A DNA stretch of 64,000 nucleotides from an uncultured Robinsoniella sp. (GCA_900540475.1 UQGG01000035.1:1-64000), one strand, 5' to 3'; counted from the first letter of the stretch, positions 34,540-44,421 are shown. The notes: generated by a model not told the origin, from the sequence alone. Translations and numbers: made by a program.

Positions 34540-35637
34540 CTATACATTAAACCGAAAGAGAACCACATCTCCATCTTTTACTACATAGTCTTTGCCTTCC
34601 AGTCCAACCAGCCCCTTCTCTTTTGCAGCAGCATATGTCTTGCAATCCAATAGATCCTGGTAATTGACAACCTCCGCCCGGATAAATCCCCGCTCAAAAT
34701 CAGAATGGATCTTGCCCGCTGCCTGAGGTGCCTTGGTACCGTTTTCAATCGTCCAAGCCCTCGTCTCAGTTTCACCTGCTGTGAGATAGCTGATCAGCCC
34801 TAATAAGCTATAACTTGCTTTTATAAGCTTTTCCAATCCTGACTCTTTTAATCCTAAATCTTCCAAAAACATTTTCTTTTCATCCTCATCCAGCTCTGCG
34901 ATCTCCTGTTCGATCTGGGCACAGATGACAAATACTTCACTATTTTCTTTTTCAGCCAGTTCGCGGACCGACTCAACATAACGATTGGATGCGCCATCAT
35001 CCGCAAGATCGTCTTCCGCTACATTTGCTGCAAAGATAACCGGTTTATATGTCAAGAGATTATAAGAACTGATCCATTCTGCCTCTTCATCGTCCTCAGT
35101 AGTAAAACTAATTGCCATTTTTCCGTCTTCCAGATGTGCTTTTACTCTCTGAAGGAAGTCTAATTCTTTGGCAAGGGTTTTATCATTTCTGGCACCTTTA
35201 GAGGTTTTGGCAATCCTTCTCTCCATTATTTCAATGTCTGAGAATATAAGTTCCAAATTAATGGTCTCAATATCCCTGATGGGATCCACACTTCCATCCA
35301 CATGAATTACATTGGTATCCTCAAAGCAGCGGACTACGTGCACAATAGCATCCACTTCTCGGATATTAGCCAGGAATTGATTTCCTAATCCCTCTCCCTT
35401 TGACGCCCCCTTTACAAGGCCAGCGATATCAACAAATTCAATTACCGCCGGGGTAACCTTCGCTGAATTATATAAATCTGCCAATAATTGTAACCGTTCA
35501 TCCGGTACCATTACAACACCAACGTTTGGATCTATAGTACAGAACGGATAATTCGCAGATTCTGCTCCAGCTTTTGTTAAAGAATTAAATAATGTGCTTT
35601 TACCGACATTCGGTAAACCTACGATTCCTAGTTTCAT
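34540..35637 (-). CDS. ychF: Ribosome-associated ATPase YchF (Obg family)
   Basis: A 365-residue P-loop protein of the Obg/YchF family, which unlike true GTPases usually prefers ATP. G1 loop GLPNVGKSTLFN at residues 6-17, DIAGLVKGASKGEGLGN, a coiled-coil insertion, and a C-terminal TGS domain (RAWTIENGTKAPQAAGKIHSD). It associates with ribosomes and modulates stress responses; its exact role remains unsettled. ATG at 35637. A 156-base gap to thiN contains a weak promoter-like pair (TTGCAT, TAAACT) on the minus strand, so a new transcript may begin here. Confidence 0.96.
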   Translation of the reverse strand: MKLGIVGLPNVGKSTLFNSLTKAGAESANYPFCTIDPNVGVVMVPDERLQLLADLYNSAKVTPAVIEFVDIAGLVKGASKGEGLGNQFLANIREVDAIVHVVRCFEDTNVIHVDGSVDPIRDIETINLELIFSDIEIMERRIAKTSKGARNDKTLAKELDFLQRVKAHLEDGKMAISFTTEDDEEAEWISSYNLLTYKPVIFAANVAEDDLADDGASNRYVESVRELAEKENSEVFVICAQIEQEIAELDEDEKKMFLEDLGLKESGLEKLIKASYSLLGLISYLTAGETETRAWTIENGTKAPQAAGKIHSDFERGFIRAEVVNYQDLLDCKTYAAAKEKGLVGLEGKDYVVKDGDVVLFRFNV

Positions 35638-35793
35638 GTATGATTTCCTTTCTTGTATTCCGTTTTTCTTTGTTTTTCTTTTGTATCTCTTAACAAGTAA
35701 CAGTTTATCACAGAATCTGACAAAAATGCAAGCATTTCTACCTTTAAGATGTCGACATATTTCGCCAGTCAGATTTAATTTTTTACAAAAATA

Positions 35794-36453
35794 TTAATCC
35801 CTTGATTCTATCACGATTAGAGCACCTTCGGTCACAGAAATGAAGGCTTCTTCTGCAATAATTTCGTTGCTGAGACCAAGTGCCTGGTTACAAGACATTG
35901 TATAATTCGACAAAGGATAGTAAAATCCAACCAAATCCAACCCTTTTACCTCTGTGGTATGTGCCACTATCGACACAAATTTTCCATACTGTTCCGCTTT
36001 TTTTATAGAAATTTTATTATTTATGACGCGGATTCGATTGTGTTCGTCTATCAGATAACACTCAATACCGGCTTCTGCTGTCTGGCCCAATATCTGTATA
36101 TTTCCAAGTACATGATCCAGCCGGCTCCCTGTTCCACCTAAAATATAAATACAGGTATTCCCTTTTTCCATTGCCAGATTCACGGCAATCTGAGTATCCG
36201 TATCATCTTTTTCCGGTTTAAATGCACGGATTTCCACACCCTTTTTTCGAAAATGGGAAAGGGTTTCGCTCTCGGCAGAATCAAAATCACCTACGATATA
36301 ATCCGGCACCATCTCTGCCCTTTTCAAAAATTCTATACCACGGTCTGCCCCGATTAAACACGTTACCGGGTGTTTCTCCAAAAATGAGAGGGCAAAATCA
36401 TAATTGATATTGCCCCCGCTGATAATTGCTGCTATTTTCTTCTCTGTACCCAT
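35794..36453 (-). CDS. thiN: Thiamine pyrophosphokinase
   Basis: A 219-residue enzyme transferring pyrophosphate from ATP to thiamine. Conserved pieces: CLIGADRGIEFL, YIVGDFDSAE, KDDTDTQIAVN (metal-binding acidic cluster), and the thiamine-binding C-terminal half (GLDLVGFYYPLSNYTMSCNQALGLSNEI). Located between rpe and ychF, a placement common in Firmicutes next to rsgA-rpe. ATG at 36453 with AGAGG upstream; 9 bases from rpe. Confidence 0.95.
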   Translation of the reverse strand: MGTEKKIAAIISGGNINYDFALSFLEKHPVTCLIGADRGIEFLKRAEMVPDYIVGDFDSAESETLSHFRKKGVEIRAFKPEKDDTDTQIAVNLAMEKGNTCIYILGGTGSRLDHVLGNIQILGQTAEAGIECYLIDEHNRIRVINNKISIKKAEQYGKFVSIVAHTTEVKGLDLVGFYYPLSNYTMSCNQALGLSNEIIAEEAFISVTEGALIVIESRD

Positions 36454-36462
36454 TGCTTCCTC

Positions 36463-37125
36463 TTAACCTTCATACTCTTTCATGATCGCTAATAATTCTT
36501 TTGCATTTTCGGTAACATCCCCATTAAACACAGTGGAGCCTGCTACGATTACATTCGCCCCTGCCTGCAATACGGTACGAAGTGTATCTTTGTTAATGCC
36601 GCCGTCTACCTGGATATCCAGATCCAGATTTTTAGCCACTGCTATTTTACGGAGAGCGCTTATTTTATCGGTACAGCTCTCAATGTACTTCTGCCCGCCA
36701 AATCCAGGATTAACGGTCATAATGAGAACCATGTCTACTTTATCCAAAACGTAATCCAAAACGCTGAGAGAAGTAGCCGGATTAAGCGCCACACCGGCTT
36801 TTAACCCCTTTTCATGGATCTGTCCGATTACCCGGTCCAGATGCTTGCAGCTCTCTGCATGAACTGTAATAATATCTGCTCCGCAAGCTGCAAAGTCATC
36901 TATATATCGCTCGGGATCCATAATCATCAGGTGTACGTCAAACACGCGTTTAGTCGCACTTCTTATGGATTGGATTACCGGCATTCCAAAGGAAATGCTG
37001 GGTACAAACTGACCATCCATCACATCAATATGAACATACTGTGCTCCTGCCTGATCAATCTGTTCCAGTCCCCTTCCTAAATTTTTAAAATCTGCTGCTA
37101 GTATAGATGGTGCTAAAATATTCAC
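36463..37125 (-). CDS. rpe: Ribulose-phosphate 3-epimerase
   Basis: A 220-residue TIM-barrel enzyme of the pentose phosphate pathway interconverting ribulose 5-phosphate and xylulose 5-phosphate. Metal and substrate motifs: SILAADF at residues 7-13, HIDVMDGQFVPSISFG, FDVHLMIMDP, VNPGFGGQKY and VDGGINKDT. It starts at GTG 37125 with AGGAGG at 7 bases, immediately after the rsgA stop. Confidence 0.97.
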   Translation of the reverse strand: MNILAPSILAADFKNLGRGLEQIDQAGAQYVHIDVMDGQFVPSISFGMPVIQSIRSATKRVFDVHLMIMDPERYIDDFAACGADIITVHAESCKHLDRVIGQIHEKGLKAGVALNPATSLSVLDYVLDKVDMVLIMTVNPGFGGQKYIESCTDKISALRKIAVAKNLDLDIQVDGGINKDTLRTVLQAGANVIVAGSTVFNGDVTENAKELLAIMKEYEG

Positions 37126-37126
37126 A

Positions 37127-38005
37127 TTAATACCTCCTCTTATCCTTTAGTTCTCCAAATAATACCAAATAATTATCGTATCGCATTTTGCTGATTTGTC
37201 CTTCTTTAACCGCCCGTTTTACCCCGCAGTCCGGTTCATGGACATGCATACATCCCTGAAAACGGCACTCCGGCTCATATTCCCGAAACTCCACAAAAAA
37301 ATCCTTTAGATCTTCTTTATCAAAGTCCTGGATATAGAGGGAACTGAATCCCGGCGTATCCATAATATAGGTATTTTCCTCTATCATAATCAGTTCCGAA
37401 TGCCTTGTGGTATGTTTTCCACGGTCAATTTTATGACTGATCTCACCGGTCTCCATCATGGCTTTCGGCTGCAGGATATTAATAATGGAGGATTTCCCCA
37501 CCCCGGAAGGCCCCGCCACTGCAGTGGTTTTTCCTCTCAGCTGCTCCATTACCAGTTCCAGACCGGTATTCTCCAGAGCGCTGGTAAATAACACATCACA
37601 GCCGCAGTTTTCATAAATTTTCCTTAGCTTCTCTTCTTCCTCTGTAGAAGAAATATCTTTCTTATTAAAACAAATGATGGTATGTACCTTCTGGTACTCC
37701 ATCATAATTAAAAATCGATCCAGCAAATTAAAATTGGGCTTGGGACGGTCAATAGAAAAAATAACCAGGGCCTGATCGATATTGGCAACAGCCGGACGGA
37801 TAAGCGTATTCAATCTGGGCAGAATCTCTGCCACATTTCCCTTCTTATCCGCCTCGCTGATCACATCAATCTCAACATTGTCCCCCACCAGAGGTTTCAT
37901 TTTGTCTTTTCGAAATATTCCTTTTGCTTTACATTCATAAAGACCGGATTCTACTACATAAACGTAGTAGAATCCAGCTATTCCTTTTACTATCTTTCCC
38001 TGCAT
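37127..38005 (-). CDS. rsgA: Small ribosomal subunit biogenesis GTPase RsgA
   Basis: A 292-residue circularly permuted GTPase acting in late 30S assembly. N-terminal OB-fold, then G4 (CFNKKDIS) before G1 (GPSGVGKSSII) and G3 (DTPGFS), the order that marks this family, and a C-terminal zinc site (CRFQGCMHVHEPDCGVKRA). The frame opens at 38074 inside the kinase gene, but ATG at 38005 with AGAGG at 8 bases yields the normal N-terminus MQGKIVKGIAG. It follows prkC by 10 bases, as in many Firmicutes. Confidence 0.97.
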   Translation of the reverse strand: MQGKIVKGIAGFYYVYVVESGLYECKAKGIFRKDKMKPLVGDNVEIDVISEADKKGNVAEILPRLNTLIRPAVANIDQALVIFSIDRPKPNFNLLDRFLIMMEYQKVHTIICFNKKDISSTEEEEKLRKIYENCGCDVLFTSALENTGLELVMEQLRGKTTAVAGPSGVGKSSIINILQPKAMMETGEISHKIDRGKHTTRHSELIMIEENTYIMDTPGFSSLYIQDFDKEDLKDFFVEFREYEPECRFQGCMHVHEPDCGVKRAVKEGQISKMRYDNYLVLFGELKDKRRY

Positions 38006-38015
38006 GTATTTTCCT

Positions 38016-40346
38016 CTAATTAAACGGAATCGGTGAGTAACGTACCGGATCGCCGTATTCTCCTGTGGATGCATCTTTTACATAGATATATGCCACACCA
38101 TTGACTCCCTTTGTACCTTTTACATTCAGCACATAAGGAAATTCAACAGATGTTCCTTCCAAAATGGTAGTGGTCTTATCGTTCTGCACTAATATAATCT
38201 TGACATCTTCCCCATTATAGCCCGCCGGTGCCTGTAATCCTACATCGCAGGTACCGGTTGTGGAAGCATCGGTATTATTGGTCGTGCCGTTTCCTAAATT
38301 CGGATCCGTCTGGGCAGGATCCTGACCTCCTGAGCCTGCACTGATGGTCAGCGTAATGACGGTGCCTTTTGTAACTCCCACTCCGGAGGTAACATCCTGA
38401 TCCATTACCGTTCCCGCAGAATATCTGTCGGAATACTGCTCCTGGGACTTCACCGTGAGCCCCAGCGCCGTCAGGGTATCTTTCGCATCGGTAAAGGTAC
38501 TTCCCACTACATTTGGTACGGTGATATCTTCTTCTTCCGGTCCGTCACTGATTACCACAATAACGGTATCTCCGGAACTTGCAGAAGCTCCTGCTTCCGG
38601 CGTTGTGCGGATTACCAAATCTTTCGCTACCAAATCATCGTTTTCTCTGGAAACAGAAATGCTCAGATTCTTATCAGCCAGTTCCGATTTTGCCTCATCC
38701 TCTGTCAATCCTGACACATCCGGCACCGTTACAGACTGCTGCTGGTTATCTGATTCTTCCGGTCCTTTACTGATCGTATAGGTAACCGTGGTATTCTTGC
38801 TGACACTTGAATTAGCTGATGGGTTCTGGGATACAATCTGTCCCTGTGCATAAGTGGAAGATGCCTGCTCTCCCGCAAGGGATGCCCCAAGCCCAAGTGC
38901 ATTTAATTTTTCTTTCGCCTGATCAGCCGTAAGTCCTCTCAGATCCGGTACGGTAACTTCTGCCTGGTCTGATGAGGAGTTGCTCTGGGTGGTACTTCCT
39001 GTGCCATTACCCTGGGAAGCTGATTCTGATTCCGTCGTCTTAACGGTTGAGGTTTCCGTAATCTTTGTGGACTCTGTCGTCTTTTTCTTGCCCGCTCCGA
39101 AATTAAATAATCCCAGAGCATTTCCGATCAGCACCAGGAACACACATCCAATCACAATGGCAATAATAATACTTCCGATGGTCATTACCTTTTCCAGCTT
39201 TGGATTTATGCCGGATCTGCCGTCAACATCATCATCATCGTCATCATCATCCGGATCGTAATCATCATTCATATATCCATTATTGTAGTTGTCACCATAG
39301 CCGCCCTGATAGCCGCCTCCCTGGTAACCGCCACCCTGATAACCACCGCCCTGATAGCCGTCACCCTGGTAACCATTGTTCATATAGCCGCCGTAGTTTC
39401 CATCCTGTCCACGGTTATCATTGCCTCTGTCACCATAACTGTTATGGATCTGATCCAGCTCATCCTTTGAGATAACCACCGTTCTGGCATTGTTGTTAAT
39501 GGGCGTCAGCTGGACAAAATCTCCGTCCGGGTTGACCAGTGATTCTTTCAAATCATGGATCAGCTCGGTCATATCACCATAACGCCTGTCCGGACTTTTC
39601 TGGGTACACTTTGCAATGATCTGCACCGTACTGTACGGAAGATCCGGAACAAATTTATGGGGTGAAGGCATTTCTTCCTGCAGATGCTTGATCGCAATTG
39701 CAACCGTAGAATCCCCGTCAAAGGGAACATGCCCTGTGAGCATTTCAAAAAGGGTAATACCAAGTGAATAGATATCGCTCTTAGCATCGCTGTAACCGCC
39801 CCTCGCCTGTTCCGGAGAACTGTAATGCACAGATCCCATTACATTGGAGCTTATGGTATTAGAAGAAGCCGCTCTGGCTATTCCAAAATCTGTTACTTTT
39901 ACTTTACCATCCGTAGAGATGATAATATTCTGTGGCTTCACATCACGATGCACAATACCCTTCTTATGTGCCGCCTGTAAGCCCATGGAAACCTGCACCG
40001 CAATACTGGTTGCTTCACGGACAGCAAGTCTTCCTTTTTTACCTATATAATCCTTTAATGTAATTCCTTCTACTAATTCCATTACAATAAAGTAGATTCC
40101 ATGATCGTCCCCTACATCATAGACATTCACAATATTGGGATGCGCCAGGCCTGCTGCAGCCTGTGCTTCCACCCGGAATTTGGAAATAAACGCTGTGTCA
40201 TCCCGAAATTCCTGTTTCAGCACCTTGACCGCAACAAACCGGTTCAGCTTATGGTCTTTTGCCTTATAGACATCTGCCATACCGCCGGCACCAATTCTGC
40301 CTACGATTTCATAACGTTCCTGGATAAACATTCCTTCTTTTAACAT
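38016..40346 (-). CDS. prkC: Serine/threonine protein kinase with PASTA domains
   Basis: A 776-residue membrane kinase that senses muropeptides or lipid II and phosphorylates division and translation proteins. Kinase domain in the first 270 residues (IGAGGMADVYKAKD, HRDVKPQNIIIS, TDFGIARAASS, SSPEQARGG). The juxtamembrane stretch is unusual: Gly-Tyr-Gln repeats (GYQGGGYQGGGYQGG) and then a run of eight Asp. One membrane segment (IIIAIVIGCVFLVLIGNALGLF near 400) precedes three PASTA repeats (TVPDLRGLTADQAKEKL, TVPDVSGLTEDEAKSEL, TVPNVVGSTFTDAKDTL) and a C-terminal beta-rich domain of about 90 residues. ATG at 40346 shares a base with the phosphatase stop (TAATG). Confidence 0.97.
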   Translation of the reverse strand: MLKEGMFIQERYEIVGRIGAGGMADVYKAKDHKLNRFVAVKVLKQEFRDDTAFISKFRVEAQAAAGLAHPNIVNVYDVGDDHGIYFIVMELVEGITLKDYIGKKGRLAVREATSIAVQVSMGLQAAHKKGIVHRDVKPQNIIISTDGKVKVTDFGIARAASSNTISSNVMGSVHYSSPEQARGGYSDAKSDIYSLGITLFEMLTGHVPFDGDSTVAIAIKHLQEEMPSPHKFVPDLPYSTVQIIAKCTQKSPDRRYGDMTELIHDLKESLVNPDGDFVQLTPINNNARTVVISKDELDQIHNSYGDRGNDNRGQDGNYGGYMNNGYQGDGYQGGGYQGGGYQGGGYQGGYGDNYNNGYMNDDYDPDDDDDDDDVDGRSGINPKLEKVMTIGSIIIAIVIGCVFLVLIGNALGLFNFGAGKKKTTESTKITETSTVKTTESESASQGNGTGSTTQSNSSSDQAEVTVPDLRGLTADQAKEKLNALGLGASLAGEQASSTYAQGQIVSQNPSANSSVSKNTTVTYTISKGPEESDNQQQSVTVPDVSGLTEDEAKSELADKNLSISVSRENDDLVAKDLVIRTTPEAGASASSGDTVIVVISDGPEEEDITVPNVVGSTFTDAKDTLTALGLTVKSQEQYSDRYSAGTVMDQDVTSGVGVTKGTVITLTISAGSGGQDPAQTDPNLGNGTTNNTDASTTGTCDVGLQAPAGYNGEDVKIILVQNDKTTTILEGTSVEFPYVLNVKGTKGVNGVAYIYVKDASTGEYGDPVRYSPIPFN

Positions 40347-41083
40347 TATTCCACCTCACCTGTCAACGGTTCTATTAAAACAACCGCAATATTATCTTTG
40401 CCACCATTTTGATTCGCCCTTGCAATCAGTTCGTTTCCAATCCACTGGAGATTGGGTCCGCTTTTTACAATTTTCTCTATTTCTGCGTCCTCTATCATGT
40501 TGCTTAACCCATCTGAACACATCAAAATGATGTCTCCCCTCTGAAGCCTCATATCAAAGAAGTCTATTACTACCTTCTTTCTGGCCCCAATTGCTCTTGT
40601 AATAATATTTTTATCCGGATGATTTCTTGCCTGTTCCCGGTTGATCTCACCAATCCGGACCATCTCTTCTACCAGAGAGTGATCCTTTGTAATCTGTAAA
40701 ATTTTATCACTGATCAGATACAGCCTGCTGTCCCCTACATTTGCCACATACAGATATTGTCCGATGACTGTCGCTACCACCAGGGTGGTCCCCATACCCG
40801 CTAATGCCTCGGATGAACTTGATTTTTCCATAACTTTAATATTTGCAGTTTCGATTGCTGAACGTATAATTTTTATCGGATTTGTATCCTGGTTTTTACG
40901 GATATCCTCAAGCAATACTTCCACCGTATAGCTGGAAGCCTCATCACCTGCGTTATGTCCGCCCATACCATCTGCAACTACAAAAAGATTTGGAAGATTC
41001 CCCACAAGCCCACCAGAAGCATAAACGAAATCCTGGTTTGTTGCTCTTTTTTGCCCTACATCCGTAACGCAATATGATTTCAT
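40346..41083 (-). CDS. prpC: PP2C-type protein phosphatase
   Basis: A 245-residue metal-dependent phosphatase reversing phosphorylation by the adjacent PASTA kinase. Motifs in order: DVGQKRATNQDF, VVADGMGGHNAGDEAS, LYVANVGDSRLYLI, LMCSDGLSNMI and GGKDNIAVVLIE, with all metal-binding Asp present. Cytoplasmic. It overlaps prkC by one base, the usual phosphatase-kinase coupling, and follows rlmN by 31 bases. ATG at 41083 with AAAGGAGAGG upstream. Confidence 0.97.
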   Translation of the reverse strand: MKSYCVTDVGQKRATNQDFVYASGGLVGNLPNLFVVADGMGGHNAGDEASSYTVEVLLEDIRKNQDTNPIKIIRSAIETANIKVMEKSSSSEALAGMGTTLVVATVIGQYLYVANVGDSRLYLISDKILQITKDHSLVEEMVRIGEINREQARNHPDKNIITRAIGARKKVVIDFFDMRLQRGDIILMCSDGLSNMIEDAEIEKIVKSGPNLQWIGNELIARANQNGGKDNIAVVLIEPLTGEVE

Positions 41084-41114
41084 GTTTCTTCCTCTCCTTT
41101 ACCATTTATGACAC

Positions 41115-42152
41115 TTAAGATTTTTCCATATAACTTTTTCGTAACTGTCCACAGGCACCATTGATATCTCTGCCCATTTCTCTTCTAATAGTAACATTAA
41201 TTCCACATTTTTCAAGTTTATTTTTGAAATTGTCAATAACTTTTTTCTGTGACTGAACGTAATCCCGTTCCTTAATCGGATTCACCGGGATCAGGTTTAC
41301 GTGGCAGTTTAACGGCTTAATCAGTGCAGCAAGTTCGTCTGCATCTTCCTTCTTGTCGTTCACGCCGCCCACCAGACTGTACTCAAAGGTTATCCTACGC
41401 CCTGTCTTCTCAAAGTAATACTCACATGCATCGATTACTTCGTCCAGGCTGTACTTATTGGCTATTGGCATTAATTCACGCCGCTTTGCCTGGTTGGAAG
41501 CGTGTAGTGACAGAGCCAGCGTAATCTGCAGCTGCTCGTCTGCCAGCTGTTTCATTTTGGGAACGATACCGCATGTGGAAACGGTAATGTTCCGCTGGCT
41601 GATATTCAGCCCGTGTTCGTCTGTAAGCATCTGGAAAAATTTTAATATATTGTCATAATTGTCGAGAGGTTCTCCCGTTCCCATTACAACGACGTTGCTA
41701 ACCCGCTCCCCAGACAGCTTCTGGATCCGGTATATCTGGTCCAGCATCTCTGCAGCCGTAAGGTTCCGGGTCCATCCTCCAATCGTCGAAGCGCAGAAAC
41801 GGCATCCCATCTTGCATCCCACCTGGGAAGAAATGCACACGGAATTTCCGTGCTTGTATCGCATGAGTACACTTTCAATTACATTTTGATCTGCCAGTTT
41901 AAATAAGTATTTTTGTGTTCCGTCTATCTGAGAAGTGAGCACTTCCACTACCGAAAGACATGTACAATCATAATGCTCAGACAATGTATCTCTGAGATTT
42001 TTGGATAAATTCGTCATCTCCTGGGGAGAATCAGCCAGTTTTTCATGTATCCACTGGTAAATCTGCCCCGCCCGAAATGGCTTTTCTCCTATCTTTGCCA
42101 TCTCCGCTTTCATCTCCTGAAAATCAAGCGTCTTTAAATCTACTTTTTCCAT
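41115..42152 (-). CDS. rlmN: Dual-specificity RNA methyltransferase RlmN
   Basis: A 345-residue radical SAM enzyme methylating C2 of A2503 in 23S rRNA and A37 in some tRNAs. The 4Fe-4S motif is CKMGCRFCAS near residue 110, the SAM-binding region includes VVMGTGEPLDNYDN, and the C-terminal catalytic Cys is in GACGQLR. It lacks the changes that would suggest the resistance relative Cfr, although that distinction is best made by alignment. ATG at 42152, 4 bases after the rsmB stop. Confidence 0.95.
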   Translation of the reverse strand: MEKVDLKTLDFQEMKAEMAKIGEKPFRAGQIYQWIHEKLADSPQEMTNLSKNLRDTLSEHYDCTCLSVVEVLTSQIDGTQKYLFKLADQNVIESVLMRYKHGNSVCISSQVGCKMGCRFCASTIGGWTRNLTAAEMLDQIYRIQKLSGERVSNVVVMGTGEPLDNYDNILKFFQMLTDEHGLNISQRNITVSTCGIVPKMKQLADEQLQITLALSLHASNQAKRRELMPIANKYSLDEVIDACEYYFEKTGRRITFEYSLVGGVNDKKEDADELAALIKPLNCHVNLIPVNPIKERDYVQSQKKVIDNFKNKLEKCGINVTIRREMGRDINGACGQLRKSYMEKS

Positions 42153-42156
42153 TTTA

Positions 42157-43512
42157 CTAACCTATCCTCTTGAATCTAGCCATAAAGAATCCATCCGTCT
42201 TGTGGATTCCCGGCAACAGCTGCAGATAGCCTGCTTTTGTGGTCTTACTTCTCAATTCTTCACAGATATAGGGATCAATGCTCTCCAGCTGGAAAGGATA
42301 ATTGTCCAGAAACCATTTTACATTAAACTGATTCTCATCTGCTCCTATGGTGCAGGTACTGTAAATCAGGGTTCCGCCTACTTTTACATAGGGGTAAACC
42401 GTATCCAGTATCTTCCGCTGCAGCTTCACCAGCTCCTGCTGCTTTGTTTCTGTCATTTTGTATTTAATATCTGTTTTTTTACCGATTACACCCAGACCGG
42501 AGCAGGGAAGATCAGCCAGCAGTATATCTGCCTTTTCCACCGAAGCACCGTCAAAAGCAGTTGCATCCTGGCGCACAGCTAACATATTAATCAGTCCTAC
42601 CCGTTCAATATTTTCCAGCATCATGTCTACTTTATAATCGGTAATATCCCTTGCTTCCACATGACCACTGCCGTTTAGCTTGTCCGCCAAATGCAGGCTT
42701 TTACCACCCGGTGCCGCACAGACATCGATGCAATAATCCCCGAACTTCGGAGCTGCGATCTCTGCAACCAGCATGGAGCTTACGTCCTGTACCTGGAACA
42801 ATCCCTCCTTGAATGCATTGATCGCCTGCATATAATTATAATCGGAGATTTCCAGCGCATAATCCAGATAGGATACGTCTTCTGCCGTAATATTCTGTGC
42901 TTCCAGGCTTGCCTTTACTTCTTCCTTTGTTGCCTTATTCAGGTTGCAGCGAATGCTGGTCTTCTGATCCTTTTCGAAATTTGTACAGACTGTTTCCACT
43001 GTTTTTAAATCATATTGTCCCAGCCATTTTCTCAAAATCCACTCCGGCATGGAATACCTTACCGATAAATAGTGGAGAGGATCCTTTGCCGGATCCGGGT
43101 ACTCCACTTTGTCAATTCCTCTTGCTATACTGCGAAGCACTCCGTTTACAAAACCTTTTAAACTGTAAAACCCACGCTTTTGGGCTATTTTCACAGCTTC
43201 ATTGCAGACTGCTGAATCCGGAATGCTGTCCATATATTTAATCTGATACACAGACATTCTCAACAGATTGCGGATTAAAGGCTTCATATTTGCTACCTTT
43301 ACCGTAGAGAACAGCTCCAGTATATAATCCATCTGAAGCATATACTCTATGGTGCCCTCCGCAAGCCTCGTAATAAATGCCCTGTCCCGTTTTTCTAAAT
43401 ACTGGTATTTCTCCAGTACATTACGGATGACTACATGACTATACTCTTCTTCCTCCGTAACCTCCATTAAAATACCCAGTACAATTTCTCTTAAGTTTAC
43501 CGTTTTAGTCAC
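42157..43512 (-). CDS. rsmB: 16S rRNA (cytosine967-C5)-methyltransferase
   Basis: A 451-residue enzyme with an N-terminal NusB-like RNA-binding domain (residues 1-130, with ITRLAEGTIEYMLQ) and a C-terminal RNA m5C methyltransferase domain: SAM loop VCAAPGGKSLHLA, DLPCSGLGVIGKK containing the Pro-Cys pair, and YSTCTIGADENQ with the catalytic Cys. It starts at GTG 43512 behind AGGAGG and overlaps the end of the zinc peptidase gene by 8 bases. Confidence 0.96.
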   Translation of the reverse strand: MTKTVNLREIVLGILMEVTEEEEYSHVVIRNVLEKYQYLEKRDRAFITRLAEGTIEYMLQMDYILELFSTVKVANMKPLIRNLLRMSVYQIKYMDSIPDSAVCNEAVKIAQKRGFYSLKGFVNGVLRSIARGIDKVEYPDPAKDPLHYLSVRYSMPEWILRKWLGQYDLKTVETVCTNFEKDQKTSIRCNLNKATKEEVKASLEAQNITAEDVSYLDYALEISDYNYMQAINAFKEGLFQVQDVSSMLVAEIAAPKFGDYCIDVCAAPGGKSLHLADKLNGSGHVEARDITDYKVDMMLENIERVGLINMLAVRQDATAFDGASVEKADILLADLPCSGLGVIGKKTDIKYKMTETKQQELVKLQRKILDTVYPYVKVGGTLIYSTCTIGADENQFNVKWFLDNYPFQLESIDPYICEELRSKTTKAGYLQLLPGIHKTDGFFMARFKRIG

Positions 43513-44248
43513 GATTCCTTCCTCCTGATAGTATGATCAAACGAAGGAGCTGCAAAATAGAAGATGCCAGACTCGCAACGTAGGTAAGTGCTGCTGCTGA
43601 AAGTACCTGTTTTACAGCGGATACCTCCTGATCCCCGCAAATATGGGAAGTTCCAAGAATTTTAACCGCCCGTGAGGATGCGTTAAATTCTACCGGAAGT
43701 GTTACCAGCTGAAAGATTACCGCCAGCGTAAATAAAACGATTCCCGCTGTCATAAGTGGTCCCATTGAAAAAATAAGTCCTGCAAGGAAAATGGGCCAGA
43801 ACAGCGTAGATCCCAGATTTGCAGCCGGAACCAGCGTACTTCTTAAAACCAGCGGCTTATACTTCTCCTGATGCTGAATGGCATGACCGCATTCGTGTGC
43901 TGCCACTCCTATGGCTGCCACGGAAGTTGACATATACGTACTGTCTGATAAGTTCAGTGTTTTCGTTCTGGGATCATAATGATCCGTAAGATTTCCCTGG
44001 ACGCGCTGAATCCCAACATCATAGATGCCGGCACCATGAAGTATCCGTTCTGCTGCCTGGGCACCGGTGAGTCCTGACATACTGCGCATCTTGTTGTATT
44101 TTGCAAAAGTACTTTTCACCCTGGCTGAAGCAGCTAATGAGATCACCAATCCGATCAGCACCAGTATCATAGTCGGATCATAAAGCATACCCAGACCGCC
44201 AAAACCTAATCCATAAAATCCATTTGAACTGCTGTAGCTAAGTAACAT
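43505..44248 (-). CDS. Membrane zinc metallopeptidase (YugP family)
   Basis: About 247 residues with an N-terminal membrane segment (MILVLIGLVISLAASA), the zinc motif HECGHAIQHQ near residue 130 (HExxH-type with the Glu catalytic), and two or three C-terminal hydrophobic segments. It belongs to the neutral zinc metallopeptidase family 2 (YugP/DUF2227 group), of unknown substrate. Position between fmt and rsmB is common in Clostridia. ATG at 44257 is in frame but 44248 is better spaced from AGAAGGG. Confidence 0.85.
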   Translation of the reverse strand: MLLSYSSSNGFYGLGFGGLGMLYDPTMILVLIGLVISLAASARVKSTFAKYNKMRSMSGLTGAQAAERILHGAGIYDVGIQRVQGNLTDHYDPRTKTLNLSDSTYMSTSVAAIGVAAHECGHAIQHQEKYKPLVLRSTLVPAANLGSTLFWPIFLAGLIFSMGPLMTAGIVLFTLAVIFQLVTLPVEFNASSRAVKILGTSHICGDQEVSAVKQVLSAAALTYVASLASSILQLLRLIILSGGRNRD

Positions 44249-44274
44249 GATATTCATTCCCTTCTATCGTCATC

Positions 44275-44421
44275 CTAGTACGCTATCCGGTCAGAAACTA
44301 TAATGTCAGTACTGCCTATTTTGCCATCCTCCGCCTTGCAGACTGACAAAATAATCAGCACTGTCACTATAGTTTCCAGCCGGATAGCGCACTAGAGCGT
44401 GTTTGAAAATTGCTTTCAAAC
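44275..44421. repeat. Palindromic repeat family, copy D
   Basis: 40-base arms (44275-44314 and 44356-44395) match at about 32 positions, both ending CTAG, with further inner pairing (ATTTTG/CAAAAT). The element runs directly into CTAGAGCGTGTTTGAAAATT (44392-44411), the end sequence of copies B and E. A separate 10-bp hairpin follows at 44436-44459. Together they fill the 296-base gap between fmt and the zinc peptidase gene. Confidence 0.88.
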
